Positions 54,400 to 63,200 of a stretch of DNA of 64,000 bases are shown one piece after another. Within the stretch, counting starts at the first letter, position 1. The number at the start of each line of letters is the position of its first letter. The notes under the pieces were generated by a model. The model searched no databases. It saw nothing but the letters and a program-made list of their open reading frames with translations, and had not been told where the DNA came from. A program made the translations under genes and the position numbers. Where the stretch lies: NCBI GenBank assembly GCA_036262035.1, contig DATAJS010000018.1, positions 331,482-395,481 of the forward strand, given 5' to 3'. This DNA is from Burkholderiales bacterium (GTDB lineage: Bacteria; Pseudomonadota; Gammaproteobacteria; Burkholderiales; SG8-41).

Positions 54400-54711
54400 A
54401 TGATCAAGATCCTATTCAAGGATACGCTGTCCTGCCCTGTGTTCACCTGCGACGTCTGCGGCGACATGATCGGGGAGCTCAGCGAGGGGGCCGCCGTCTT
54501 CGCGGACCTGCCGCGTCGCCGCGAGAACATGAAGATCGAAGTCCTTCACGTTCACAAAGGCAAGTGCCACGAGCTCGCCGAAGAGAAGATGAAGCAGAAG
54601 TGCGAGTGGCAGCCGCTGGGCGCGCACCTGTACTTCCTGTGCGCGAACACCGAGGTGGACGGGAAGCAGCTCGACAAGCTGAAGCGCATCCACGGCACAC
54701 GCACAGCCTGA
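54400..54711 (+). CDS. Small CxxC protein of unknown function
   Basis: 103 residues. FTCDVCGDMIGE near 15 is a C-x-x-C knuckle; a second set, HVHKGKCHELAEEK near 50, could complete a zinc site. No signal peptide or helix-rich membrane part. The 164-bp gap upstream, after fliT, shows an AT-rich stretch (TTTTTATTCACTAATTACGA) just before the ATG, suggesting a promoter of its own. No known family can be named. Confidence 0.7.
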   Translation: MIKILFKDTLSCPVFTCDVCGDMIGELSEGAAVFADLPRRRENMKIEVLHVHKGKCHELAEEKMKQKCEWQPLGAHLYFLCANTEVDGKQLDKLKRIHGTRTA

Positions 54712-54785
54712 GCTGTCGCGCTGCGACAGCTCAGCCGGCCGTGCTCCGTGCCGCGGCTGCGCTTCAGCTGCGCTGATATGAACAC

Positions 54786-54818
54786 CGAGGAGGGAAACCA
54801 GAAAGGTTTCCCTCCTCG
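54786..54818. repeat. Palindromic repeat, GAGGGAAACC family
   Basis: Perfect 14-bp arms CGAGGAGGGAAACC with loop AGAAA, 75 bp after the CxxC gene. Same core as at 1083 and 58970. Confidence 0.8.
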
Positions 54819-54883
54819 CGCTCCTCCCTTTCCTCCGTCCCTGCCTCTAGTCCTTCTCGTTGCCGAATTTTTTCGGACGACCC

Positions 54884-55155
54884 TAAAGTCCAGCTCTCCC
54901 CACGCCGTTAATTGATTCACCAGTGAGGCGCGTGCCGTCTCACGCGGGCTTGAGTGTCCCGCGCCTAGGCCGATGGTTACTCAGCCGCTTGACCCTGCGA
55001 ACGGGTTCCGCCAGATGTGCGACAAGAATTACCCTCCCCAACAGCAGGGGGTGGAGCTGCAAGGTGCGTCGAAACGTGCCTGTCGGCTCCGCGACCCGGA
55101 CCTGTGGTGGTGGTCCTCGACCCGGTGCGATTCACCTCGCCCGGGTCTTTTTATT
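54884..55155 (+). ncRNA. Candidate non-coding transcript with sigma-28-like promoter and terminator
   Basis: TAAAGTCC-N12-GCCGTTAA (54884-54911) resembles a FliA promoter with one extra spacer base. About 245 nt later, GACCCGG...CCGGGTC plus TTTTTATTT (55119-55155) is a strong terminator. Between them no frame codes a credible protein, but hairpins are dense: GTGAG/CTCAC, GCGGG/CCCGC, GGTGCGT-CGAA-ACGTGCC, and GGACC/GGTCC. The terminator is useless to the opposing Bug gene, whose stop is next to it. It reads as a structured sRNA or an orphan leader under flagellar control. No match to 6S, tmRNA, SRP, RNase P or a known riboswitch was recognised. Confidence 0.5.
55119..55155 (+). terminator. 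Intrinsic terminator
   Basis: GACCCGG-T-GCGA, loop TTCACC, TCGC-CCGGGTC, then TTTTTATTT. Plus-strand orientation; it closes the non-coding unit above and insulates the convergent Bug gene ending at 55157. Confidence 0.85.
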
Positions 55156-55156
55156 T

Positions 55157-56125
55157 CTACTGCCCGCCCGCGCCGGAAGCCTTCACGATGCGCCCGAGCC
55201 GCGCGATCTCCGTCGCGAGGTGCTTCGCAAGCTGCTCCGGCCTGCCGCCTGCCGGCTCCGAGCCTTCGCGGGCGAGCTGCTCGCGAATCTCGGGCAGCGC
55301 GAGGACCCGCGCGAAATCGGCGTTCAGCTTGTCCGTGACAGGCTTCGCCGTGCGCGCCGGTGCGAGGAACGCATACCAGCCGGTGATCGTCGCGCCCGGC
55401 AGCCCCTGCTCCGCCATCGTCGGCACGTCCGGCATCGCCGGCGAGCGCCGCGGGCCCGTGGTCGCGAGCGCGCGGAGCTTGCCCGATTTCAGATGAGGCT
55501 GCGCCGAGATCGTGCTGCCGGTAGAGGTCTGCGTCTCGCCGGATACCACCGCGGTCATCGACAGGCCGGCGCCTTTGTAAGGTACGTGCACGATGTCGAT
55601 GCCCGCCGCGCTCTTGAAGAGCTCGAAGGTGAGCTGCGAGAGCGTCCCGGCGCCCGGCGACGCGTAGTTGAGCGCGCCGGGTTTGGCCTTCGCGAGCGCG
55701 ATCAGCTCCTTCAGCGATTTCGCCGGGACGCCCGCGTTGACGACGAGCACCTGCGGTTGCGTCGTGGCGAGGATGATCGGCTCGAAATCCTTCACCGAGT
55801 CGTACGGCAGCTTCGGATACACGCTCGGGTTCACCGCGAAGCTCGCGCTCACGACGAGCAGCGTGTAACCGTCGGGCGGGGCCTTGGCGACGAGATCGGG
55901 GCCGAGCGTCCCGCCCGCGCCGGCGCGGTTGTCGACGACCACGCTCTGGCCCCAGGCTTTGGAGAGATGCTGGCCGACCGCGCGCGCGATGAAGTCGAGG
56001 CCGCCCCCGGGGGAGGACGGGACGACGATGCGGACGGGTCTTGCCGGATAGGTGGTTTGCGCGGCGACGGGCGCGGCGCAGGCGAGCGCGAGCGCCGCGC
56101 AGCCCGCACGCGGGAATCGAATCAT
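55157..56125 (-). CDS. Bug/TctC-family periplasmic solute receptor (3 of 3)
   Basis: 322 residues. Signal peptide to about residue 22 (VAA-Q). Family marks: PVRIVVPSSPGGGLDFIARA, VVVDNRAGAGGTLG near 62, DGYTLLVVSASFAVNPS, LNYASPGAGTLSQ, VPYKGAG and GWYAFLAPA. Divergent in detail from the other two receptors in the window, so substrate range probably differs. No adjacent transporter genes; monocistronic, facing the terminator at 55119. Confidence 0.93.
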   Translation of the reverse strand: MIRFPRAGCAALALACAAPVAAQTTYPARPVRIVVPSSPGGGLDFIARAVGQHLSKAWGQSVVVDNRAGAGGTLGPDLVAKAPPDGYTLLVVSASFAVNPSVYPKLPYDSVKDFEPIILATTQPQVLVVNAGVPAKSLKELIALAKAKPGALNYASPGAGTLSQLTFELFKSAAGIDIVHVPYKGAGLSMTAVVSGETQTSTGSTISAQPHLKSGKLRALATTGPRRSPAMPDVPTMAEQGLPGATITGWYAFLAPARTAKPVTDKLNADFARVLALPEIREQLAREGSEPAGGRPEQLAKHLATEIARLGRIVKASGAGGQ

Positions 56126-56196
56126 CGGGATTGCCTTACGTGGAAGTTCGGGGAGCCGCGATTATAGGCGCGCGCGCGGCTGGAACCGACGACAGC

Positions 56197-56475
56197 CTAT
56201 TCGGGCAGACCGAGGGTCACGCGGCCGTGCAGCGTCAGCTCGGGGACGCCGCTCCTGTCCGCGATGAGGCCGAGCGAGACGAGCCTCGCCTGCTGGGCCG
56301 GCGCGACGTCGATCTCGCCGCTGGCGATCTTCACCAGCGCGGTCCATTCGCGGTCGGTGCGCGGCACGCCCAGGCGGCGGCGCGGCAGCATCGATGCGCA
56401 GGCACGCGAGTCGGCGGCGCGGAGGTCGGCGGGGGTGGCCACGCCGATGCGGGGCAGTGCGATCACTTTGAACAT
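56197..56475 (-). CDS. Small hypothetical protein
   Basis: 92 residues from ATG 56473-56475 with GGAG upstream; a longer start exists at 56502. Motifs: FKVIALPRIGVATPADLRAA, RRRLGVPRTDREWTALVKI and QQARLVSLGLIADRSGVPEL. Cytoplasmic, mixed alpha/beta, no recognised family. Confidence 0.6.
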   Translation of the reverse strand: MFKVIALPRIGVATPADLRAADSRACASMLPRRRLGVPRTDREWTALVKIASGEIDVAPAQQARLVSLGLIADRSGVPELTLHGRVTLGLPE

Positions 56476-56626
56476 GTGGGGGACTCCGTGAGCGGCCGCC
56501 ATTAAGACACACCGCGGGCGTCTTAACGGTGCGGATCGTCACAGTGTTAACGGCGCGACGGACGAACGGTTGAGGCGTGCCGACCGGCGGGGGTCGTCAA
56601 CGATGGAGAAACGGGGAAATCAGGGC

Positions 56627-57220
56627 TTACCGGAACGGGACGAGCAGCTCGACGCCGACCTGGCGGACGCCGCCGCCGTTGCTCTGCTGGAGCTTGTTCT
56701 CGGTCGCGGCGTCGTTGAACTTGTAGACTTCCCAGCCTTCGTCGCCGCTGCGCATCCGGTACTTGGGTCCGAACCGGAAATTCAGGTCGACCGCCCGCGC
56801 GTTGCCGATGTAGTCATCCCTGCCGCCGGCGGCGCGGATCACGCGCGACTCCGAGGGCGTGCCGAGCGTCGGCAGCTCGTAGCGGCGCGGGGTGCCGTCG
56901 ACGTAGGTCCCGCTCGCGCCCGCAGGCTTGCCTCCGTCGTCTACCGCCTCGGGCGGGGCCGCTTCGGCGCGCTTCGCGGCGACAGCGGTGATCACGCGCA
57001 CCGCGGTCAGCTCCGCGATGCAGGCAGTGGCGAGCGTTGCCGCCCAGGTGAGACCGGTGCAGCGATTGACGATGGGCGAGGCTTTGGGAAGCTGGCTGGC
57101 GGTGATCGGATCGAGGTTGTAGGTCAGGGACAGCGACTGGGCTGCTGCGGGCGCAGAGAGCGCGAACGCCGTGACCGCGAATGCGGCGGGCAAGACGGAC
57201 TGCCTGAACTCGGTGAGCAT
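56627..57220 (-). CDS. Exported hypothetical protein
   Basis: 197 residues from ATG 57218-57220. Signal peptide to about residue 28 (AAA-Q). The mature part holds NRCTGLTWAATLATACIAEL near 52 and a C-terminal YIGNARAVDLNFRFGPKYRM region that could be a beta barrel. Two cysteines are present (NRC, TAC). Nothing links it to a known family. Intergenic 56503-56626 upstream of the next gene has no feature seen. Confidence 0.65.
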   Translation of the reverse strand: MLTEFRQSVLPAAFAVTAFALSAPAAAQSLSLTYNLDPITASQLPKASPIVNRCTGLTWAATLATACIAELTAVRVITAVAAKRAEAAPPEAVDDGGKPAGASGTYVDGTPRRYELPTLGTPSESRVIRAAGGRDDYIGNARAVDLNFRFGPKYRMRSGDEGWEVYKFNDAATENKLQQSNGGGVRQVGVELLVPFR

Positions 57221-57308
57221 CGTGACCCAACCAGATTCCGAAGGCGGATGGGCAGTATAAACCGGTGTCGCCGATTGGGAACAGCCCTAAGGGCGGGGCC
57301 GCGCGCCT

Positions 57309-57881
57309 TCAGTGAGCACCGGCGGTGCCGGGGGCCGCATGGTGGACGGAGGGATAGAACTCGATGCCGATGCGAAGCTCCGGAACGATCTCGCGTCCCG
57401 CCACGACGAGCGGCGTCGCCAGCGCGTCCTGGACGATCTGCTTCACGCGCTCGGCGTCCCCCGAGTGATTGAGGTCCTCGAGGATCACGGCGAAGTTTTC
57501 GCCCCCGATCCGCGCCAGGGTGTCGGTCGCGCGCACGCTCGCCTCCAGGCGCTGCGCGACGTGACGGATGGTGAGCTCGCGGTCCTCGGGCGCGGGTGCA
57601 TGCGGGCCGGTGTCGAGCACGACGTCGATCGACATCACCGCGAAGATCTTCTTGAAGCGCGTCGCCCTCGCCCGCGCCATGGCGAAGCGCACGCCGTAAG
57701 CGCCGCCGTTGAGCAGCCCGGTCAGCGCGTCGTAGAGCGGGGAAGCGGCCTCGCGCGCGACCGGCGCGACCGGCGCGAGCAGGCGGCGCAGCTCGCGCGT
57801 AAGAAGCAGGACGTCCTCCCGCGCTTCGGCGCTGTAATGCGCCGCGCGATTTTCGATCTCGGTGAGCTCTCGTTCTTCCAC
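57309..57881 (-). CDS. Degenerate GGDEF-domain protein
   Basis: 190 residues from GTG 57879-57881, with GAGGG before it; longer frames reach 58097 but overlap a lipoprotein gene. Residues 1-50 are a helical lead; the GGDEF fold follows, with YDALTGLLNGGAYGVRFAMA near 55 and, at the active-site position, IGGENFAVIL in place of GGDEF/GGEEF. The missing acidic residue suggests no diguanylate cyclase activity; such domains often bind GTP or act as sensors. No membrane helix. A c-di-GMP-I riboswitch and HD-GYP protein elsewhere in the window show the second messenger is used. Confidence 0.85.
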   Translation of the reverse strand: MEERELTEIENRAAHYSAEAREDVLLLTRELRRLLAPVAPVAREAASPLYDALTGLLNGGAYGVRFAMARARATRFKKIFAVMSIDVVLDTGPHAPAPEDRELTIRHVAQRLEASVRATDTLARIGGENFAVILEDLNHSGDAERVKQIVQDALATPLVVAGREIVPELRIGIEFYPSVHHAAPGTAGAH

Positions 57882-57966
57882 TGTACCCTCGGCTTCGACG
57901 CGTTGGGCACGGATTCTACTCGCACGCACCGTCCGACGAGATCGGACCGGCGCGGTCGGACGCGCT

Positions 57967-58146
57967 TTACCAGTGGCGGTGATGCCAGTGCCGGCGATAG
58001 CCGCCGTAGTAGACCGGCGGCGAGTACACGCCGACCGAGACTGCGGGCGCGCCATAGTAGCCGGCGTCTCCATAGTAGGGCGCGGGCACCGCGACACAGC
58101 CGCCCAGGCCCGCGGCCGCCAGCGCAGCGACGATCAGTTTTTTCAT
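57967..58146 (-). CDS. Small lipoprotein, Tyr/Gly-rich
   Basis: 59 residues from ATG 58144-58146 with GAGGAC upstream. Lipobox LGGC at about 14-17, so lipid-anchored in the outer or inner membrane. The mature part is rich in Tyr, Gly, Pro and His (YYGDAGYYGAPAVSVGVYSP and a RRHWHHRHW tail). Similar short lipoproteins are common and of unknown use. Confidence 0.8.
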   Translation of the reverse strand: MKKLIVAALAAAGLGGCVAVPAPYYGDAGYYGAPAVSVGVYSPPVYYGGYRRHWHHRHW

Positions 58147-58279
58147 TGGATGTCCTCGGAGGTTTTGTACGTCCCGATTATTCTGACCCTGCCGCCCTGC
58201 CCTCGTCGCGCGGAAAAATGTAAGAGTCTGTAAACAGCCGTATGCTCTCGGATCACGCATCGCTCGTTCCGCTGCAACC

Positions 58280-58894
58280 GTGACATCCAGAAGACTGCCC
58301 CGGCACATCGGCTTCATTCCGGACGGCAACCGCCGCTGGGCGCAGGCGAAGGGCCTGCCGAAGGAAGACGGTTACGGCTTCGGTATCGCGCCGGGCATCG
58401 CGCTCTTCGAGATCTGCAGCGCGCTGTCGATCGAGGAGGTCTCGATCTACGGCTTCACGCAGGACAACACGCGACGGCCCAGCGCCCAGACCGCGAAGTT
58501 CAGCGCCGCGTGCGTCGAGTTCGCGAAGTTCCTGTGCGACCGCGGTGCGGCGCTGCTCGTCGTCGGCGACGAGCGCTCGCCGGTGTTTCCGCGCGAGCTC
58601 AGAGCCCTGCGGCGGCGCCGTCCGGGCGGAATGAAGGTGAATTTCCTCGTGAACTACGGCTGGGAATGGGATCTCGAGGGACTTTCGAACGGTGGCCTGC
58701 GCTCGCGCGAGGTGTCGCGGCTCGACCTCATCGTGCGCTGGGGCGGCGGCCGGCGGCTCTCGGGATTCCTGCCGGTGCAGTCGGTGTACGCCGACATCTA
58801 CGTCGTCGACGAATACTGGCCCGACTTCGAGCCGGTGCAGATGGAGCGCGCGCTCGAATGGTACGGCCGCCAGGATCGCACGCTGGGGGGGTAG
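58280..58894 (+). CDS. Divergent, short cis-prenyltransferase (UppS-like)
   Basis: 204 residues from GTG 58280, where UppS is normally about 250. The first block is intact: HIGFIPDGNRRWAQAKG (pyrophosphate-binding Asp and RRW). YGFTQDNTRRP takes the place of the S-x-x-N-x-x-RP block. The central segment is shortened, and the C-terminal catalytic block is altered: DLIVRWGGGRRLSGFLPVQS instead of D-x-x-I-R-T-G-G-E-x-R-x-S, so the usual Glu is Gly. It may be a specialised paralogue making another chain length or be inactive. It is not the housekeeping enzyme, which is expected elsewhere beside cdsA and dxr. Confidence 0.85.
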   Translation: MTSRRLPRHIGFIPDGNRRWAQAKGLPKEDGYGFGIAPGIALFEICSALSIEEVSIYGFTQDNTRRPSAQTAKFSAACVEFAKFLCDRGAALLVVGDERSPVFPRELRALRRRRPGGMKVNFLVNYGWEWDLEGLSNGGLRSREVSRLDLIVRWGGGRRLSGFLPVQSVYADIYVVDEYWPDFEPVQMERALEWYGRQDRTLGG

Positions 58895-58912
58895 CTCGCT
58901 ACGCCCGCTCGC

Positions 58913-58997
58913 CTCCGGGCGGTGAACGCCAAAGAGGGAGCCTACGGCTCCCTCCGGGCGGTGAACGCCAAGGAGGGAAACCAAGGTTTCCCTCCTT
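58913..58997. repeat. Direct repeat pair with nested GAGGGA palindromes
   Basis: CTCCGGGCGGTGAACGCCAA occurs twice (58913- and 58952-), each followed by a palindrome: GAGGGAGCC-TAC-GGCTCCCTC (58934-58954) and AAGGAGGGAAACC-AA-GGTTTCCCTCCTT (58970-58997). The second is a copy of the family at 1083 and 54786. It fills the gap between the UppS-like and the small basic protein genes, whose 3' ends face each other. Confidence 0.8.
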
Positions 58998-59011
58998 GAA
59001 CCGCCCTTCCT

Positions 59012-59257
59012 TTAACGGCGCTTTTTCTTCGTCGGCTTCGGCGAAGGTTCGGGCGGCGGAGGGGCGGCCGCCATCGCGGCGTTGAGCGCCGTGGCGAGCG
59101 CGGCCTCGCCGCTCACGAACGCCGACCATTCGAGCTCGTAGCCCTTGCGCTTGCCTTTGGGCACGAGCTTTAAACCTGCGTTGTCGATCGAGAGCGTGTA
59201 CGGCGCGCCGCCGATCACGATCTCGCGCTTCAGGGTCCCTTCGAGCCTGGTCGTCAT
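59012..59257 (-). CDS. Small basic-tailed protein, unknown
   Basis: 81 residues from ATG 59255-59257. One folded-looking part (LKREIVIGGAPYTLSIDNAG, LVPKGKRKGYELEWSAFVSG) and an Ala/Pro-rich, lysine-ending tail (KPTKKKRR). Similar small proteins of unknown role occur in related genomes. Convergent with the UppS-like gene. Possibly nucleic-acid binding given the tail; that is inference. Confidence 0.65.
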   Translation of the reverse strand: MTTRLEGTLKREIVIGGAPYTLSIDNAGLKLVPKGKRKGYELEWSAFVSGEAALATALNAAMAAAPPPPEPSPKPTKKKRR

Positions 59258-59339
59258 GGCAGCCGCAGCCTATCGCAGGCAGGAGTGTGACGGAAGTCCA
59301 TCCGCGCCCCGCAGCGCGCGCGTTACCATCGGGCTGCAC

Positions 59340-59424
59340 TGAAAAAGGCAACCCTCGCCGAAAGGCGGGGGACGCAAAGTCACCGGTCTAAGGAGCTTCG
59401 GTTCTAGGACAGCGGGGCTGCCAG
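59340..59424 (+). ncRNA. c-di-GMP-I (GEMM) riboswitch
   Basis: Text fits GEMM-I closely: GGCAACCCTCGCCGAAAGGC (a GNRA-capped helix), GGGGGACGCAAAGTCACCGG with the conserved ACGCAAAG-C core, TCTAAGG, a UUCG-capped helix, then TCTAGGACAGCGGGGCTGCC closing P1. It lies 62 nt before the ATG of the Sel1-like exported protein and controls it by c-di-GMP. Confidence 0.93.
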
Positions 59425-59486
59425 GCATGCCGATCGCGATCGCGTGAGGCCCTGCACAGCCTCCTTCGACGAGAGGGAGACTCACG

Positions 59487-59969
59487 ATGAAGGCCCGTTT
59501 GCTGGTCGTGCTCGCCGCGAGCACCTTCGGCGGTTGCGCCATGGCGCAGCAGGCCACCACCGGCTTCACGCAATCGTTCGCGTCGCTGTTCCAGCGCGTC
59601 GCGCCGACCGCGCGCCCGGCCTCACCCCAGGCAGCGCCCGCCGTAACGCCAGTCGCCGCCGTGCAGCCGCGCGTTGCCGGCGACGACCATTTCCGGATGA
59701 GCTACGCCATGGCGCTCACCGGCGACCGCGACGCGATGGTCGAAGTGGCGCGGATCTACAGCCGGGGCGAGCACGGCGTCGCGCGCGACGAGCGGCAGAT
59801 GGTGGAATGGCTGCGCCAGGCGTCCGACCGGCAGCACGCGGGCGCGAGTTACCTGCTTTACCTGCATTACCTCGAGCGCGGCATGGACCGCGACGCGCTC
59901 CGCTACGAAGCGCTGGCGCTGCGCCAGGGCTACGTGCTGCCCGCGAGGCTCGATCCCCGCCGCGGCTGA
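59487..59969 (+). CDS. Exported Sel1-like repeat protein under c-di-GMP riboswitch
   Basis: 160 residues, AGGGAG before the ATG. Signal peptide ends near 21 (AMA-Q); a lipobox-like FGGC is present but weak. A Pro/Ala linker (30-60) precedes about two and a half Sel1/TPR-like repeats: MSYAMALTGDRDAMVEVARI, YSRGEHGVARDERQMVEWL, RQASDRQHAGASYLLYLHYL and ERGMDRDALRYEALALRQGY. Sel1 repeats mediate protein contacts at the cell envelope. Control by c-di-GMP links it to the motile/sessile switch; a surface or matrix role is likely. Confidence 0.88.
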   Translation: MKARLLVVLAASTFGGCAMAQQATTGFTQSFASLFQRVAPTARPASPQAAPAVTPVAAVQPRVAGDDHFRMSYAMALTGDRDAMVEVARIYSRGEHGVARDERQMVEWLRQASDRQHAGASYLLYLHYLERGMDRDALRYEALALRQGYVLPARLDPRRG

Positions 59970-60119
59970 CGAACGGGCGGCAAGATCCGCCGAACGCCTT
60001 CCGCGCGCCGCCCTCCCCTGTTAGGATGGCGGCCTGCTCGCGTTGGACCCGCTCGCGAAGAGGCAGAATGCCTCGCTCGCATCCCCACCGGCCGTCCTAG
60101 ACCAACAATAATATCGCCT

Positions 60120-60140
60120 GCGCCAGGAATATCCTGGCGC
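60120..60140. promoter_or_regulatory. Perfect 21-bp palindrome upstream of the RTX gene
   Basis: GCGCCAGGA-ATA-TCCTGGCGC, 9-bp arms with a 3-bp centre, about 110-120 bp before the RTX gene start. No U-tract, so an operator or mRNA hairpin is more likely than a terminator. The remainder of 59970-60246 holds no gene. Confidence 0.55.
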
Positions 60141-60258
60141 CGCCGGCGTTTCAGGTATGTTCGACGCTAGGAGCAGGTGACGATCGGCCCGGCGCCCCGA
60201 TCGCGCGTCCGCGCGACAGCCGGGCCTTCGACCGGCAACTTTCGCAGTGAGGAACGAT

Positions 60259-63200
60259 TTGCGTTCGACCAGCATTGACAGGCCGAGCGACGCGCTAGCG
60301 TCGACACTTTTCGACAACGCCAAAGCCGACATCCAGGCTTTCGCCCACGGCCCCGCCCTCGGCTCGGCCGCGGCGGCCGCCTTCGACGTCACGGGCGCCG
60401 CACTGGCTGACACGATCGAATCGTTCGTGCGCAACGGCTGGCCTCGGCTCGAGGTGGTCGACGACCAGAGCCTCGGCGGCGCCCGCGGCGCCTACGACAG
60501 CGCTCACAACACGATTTACCTGTCGAGCCAGTTCCTCGGCACCGCGAGCCCGGGCGCCGTCACCGCAGTGCTGATCGAGGAGATCGGCCACGCCATCGAC
60601 GCGCGCGTGAACTCGGCCGATTCGGCGGGCGACGAAGGCGAGATCTTCGCCCGTTACGTCACCGGCGACACGCCCGACGCGGCCGACCTCGCGGCGCTCC
60701 ACGCGCAGAACGACCACGGCACGATCTTCGTCGACGGCGGCATCGCCGAAGTCGAGTTCGCCTCGACGAGCACGAACGGCGCCAAGGTCGCGATCGTGTT
60801 CTCGCAGACGAGCCAGGACCGCTACTTCAACCCGATGGCGTACGCGCAGCTCATCATGACTGCGCAGACGCAGGCGACGATGGCGGGCGTGCCGTTCGAC
60901 CTCATCACCGAGTCGGACCTGGCGAACGCGAGCTTCTCGCTGACGCAGTACGACGCGATCGTCTTCCCCAACTTCGACGCCGTGCCGGCCGGCCAGGCAT
61001 CGGCCATCGGCGACCGGTTGCTGGCGGCGGAGCAGTCCGGCGTCGGCATCATCGCGGCGACCGAGTTCATGACCGTCAACAGCGGCGGCACGAACTGGTT
61101 GAGCACTCTGCTCGGCGTGACTCAGGGCTCGGGCAGCGGTCAGTGGGCCAACAGCTCGATCACGGTGAAGGCCGTCAGCGGCGATCCGATGATGGCGGAT
61201 TACACCTCGGGCGAAGTGATCCGCACCTACGCGGGCGAGTGGCATCAGACGTACGTCGCATCGGGCGCCACGCTGATGCCGCTTGCGACGCAGACGTTCG
61301 CCAACGGCAACACCTACAACGCGGTCGTCACGACGACGAAGAACACCGCGACGGTCGTGCATTTCTCGACCGAGTCGATGCTCGGCGACAACAATCTGCT
61401 CTGGCAGGCGATCGACAAGGTCGTCAACAGCAGCCCCGCGACCAACCAGGTCACCGCCGGTCTCCAGATGAGCCGCGGCACGAGCCTCGTCGCGTCACGC
61501 GTCGACATGGACCAGGCGATGAACCCGGCGGACGTCTCGCCCGGCGACCGCCCCGGCATCTACGACAAGCTCGTCCCGATCCTGCAGAACTGGAAGACGA
61601 CCTACAACTTCGTCGGCTCGTACTACATCGACATCGGCAACAACCCGCCGAACCAGACCACGAACTGGACGATCTCGGGCGAGTACTACAAGCAGATCCT
61701 CGCGTTGGGCAACGAGATCGGATCGCACTCGATTTCGCATCCGCCCGAGGTCGACAACCTCACGACGGCGCAGATCCAGTCGGAGTTCCAGGGCTCGAAG
61801 ACGATCATCGAGCAGAAGATGACGGAAATCCTCGGCACGCCCTTCACGGTCGAGGGCGCGGCGGTGCCGGGCAACCCCGAAGATTACGACACTGCGCTCG
61901 ACATCCTCCAGTACTACCGCTATCTCTCGGGCGGCGCGTCGACGGTGGGCGCCGGTTACCCTGGCGCGATCGGCTACCTGAATCCGGCGATGGCGGCTGC
62001 CGACAAGGTCTACATCGCGCCTAACATCGAGTTCGATTTCTCGCTGGTCGAGTTCCAGCACATGACGCCCGCGCAGGCTTCCGCGGCGTGGCTCGCGCAG
62101 TGGAACCAGCTCACGGCGCACAGCGACGTGCCGATCGTCGTCTGGCCGTGGCACGACTACGCCGCAGCCGAATGGTCGTACGACGGCACGACGCCGTCGC
62201 TCTACACCACCCAGATGTTCACGGACTTCATCCAGCGCGCATTCAACGCCGGTGCGGAGTTCGTGACCCTCGCCGACCTCGCCGACCGCTATTCTTCTTT
62301 CGACGATTCGTCGCTCACCTGGACGCGCAACTCGCCGACGCAGGTGACGGCGACCGTCACCTCGCCGGATGCCGGCAAGTTCGTGGTCGACCTCGACAAC
62401 CTCGGGTCGCAAAAGATCGCGAGCGTCAACGGCTGGTACGCCTACGACGACGACAGCGTGTTCCTCGACCGCGACGGCGGCAGCTTCATCATCAACCTCG
62501 GCAGCACGCCGGACAACGTCACCCACATCACCGCGCTGCCGATGCGATCGGAGCTCGTCTCACTGAGCGGCGACGGCAGCAACCTCACCTTCCAGTTGAT
62601 CGGCGAAGGCGACGTCACGATCGACCTCGCCTCGCTCACCGGCAAGACGCTCTCCGTATCCGGCGCGACCATCCAGAGCCAGATCGGCGAGATCCTCGTC
62701 CTCGACCTCGGCGCCAACGGCACTCACAACGTGACGGTGACACTGGCGGCCTCGAGCACCAACCACGCGCCGACGATCACCTCCAACGGCGGCGGCGCGA
62801 CCGCGACGGTCTCGGTCGCCGAGAACACGACCGCCGTGACCACCGTCACCGCGACCGACACCGACGCCGGGCAGACGCGCACGTTCTCGATCTCCGGCGG
62901 CGCAGACGCGGCGAAGTTTTCGATCAACGCGACCACCGGCGTGCTCACCTTCGTCGCCGCGCCGAACTTCGAGGCGCCCACGGATGTCGGCGCGAACAAC
63001 AGCTACGTCGTCGACGTCCGCGTGACCGACAACGGCAGCCCGGTCCTCACCGATACGCAGACGATCACGGTCAACGTGACCAACGTCAACGAAGCGCCGG
63101 CGATCACTTCCAACGGCGGCGGCGCGACCGCGACGGTCTCGGTCGCCGAGAACACCACCGCCGTGACCACCGTCACCGCCACCGACGTCGACGCCGGCCA

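Noticed and set aside
54912..55118. Known structured RNA (6S, cobalamin or other riboswitch)
   Set aside because: No conserved core of these classes could be matched; kept only as an unknown non-coding candidate.
57967..58329. A 120-residue frame covering the lipoprotein gene
   Set aside because: The lipoprotein signal starts at ATG 58146 with its own ribosome-binding site; the extra lead has no family features.
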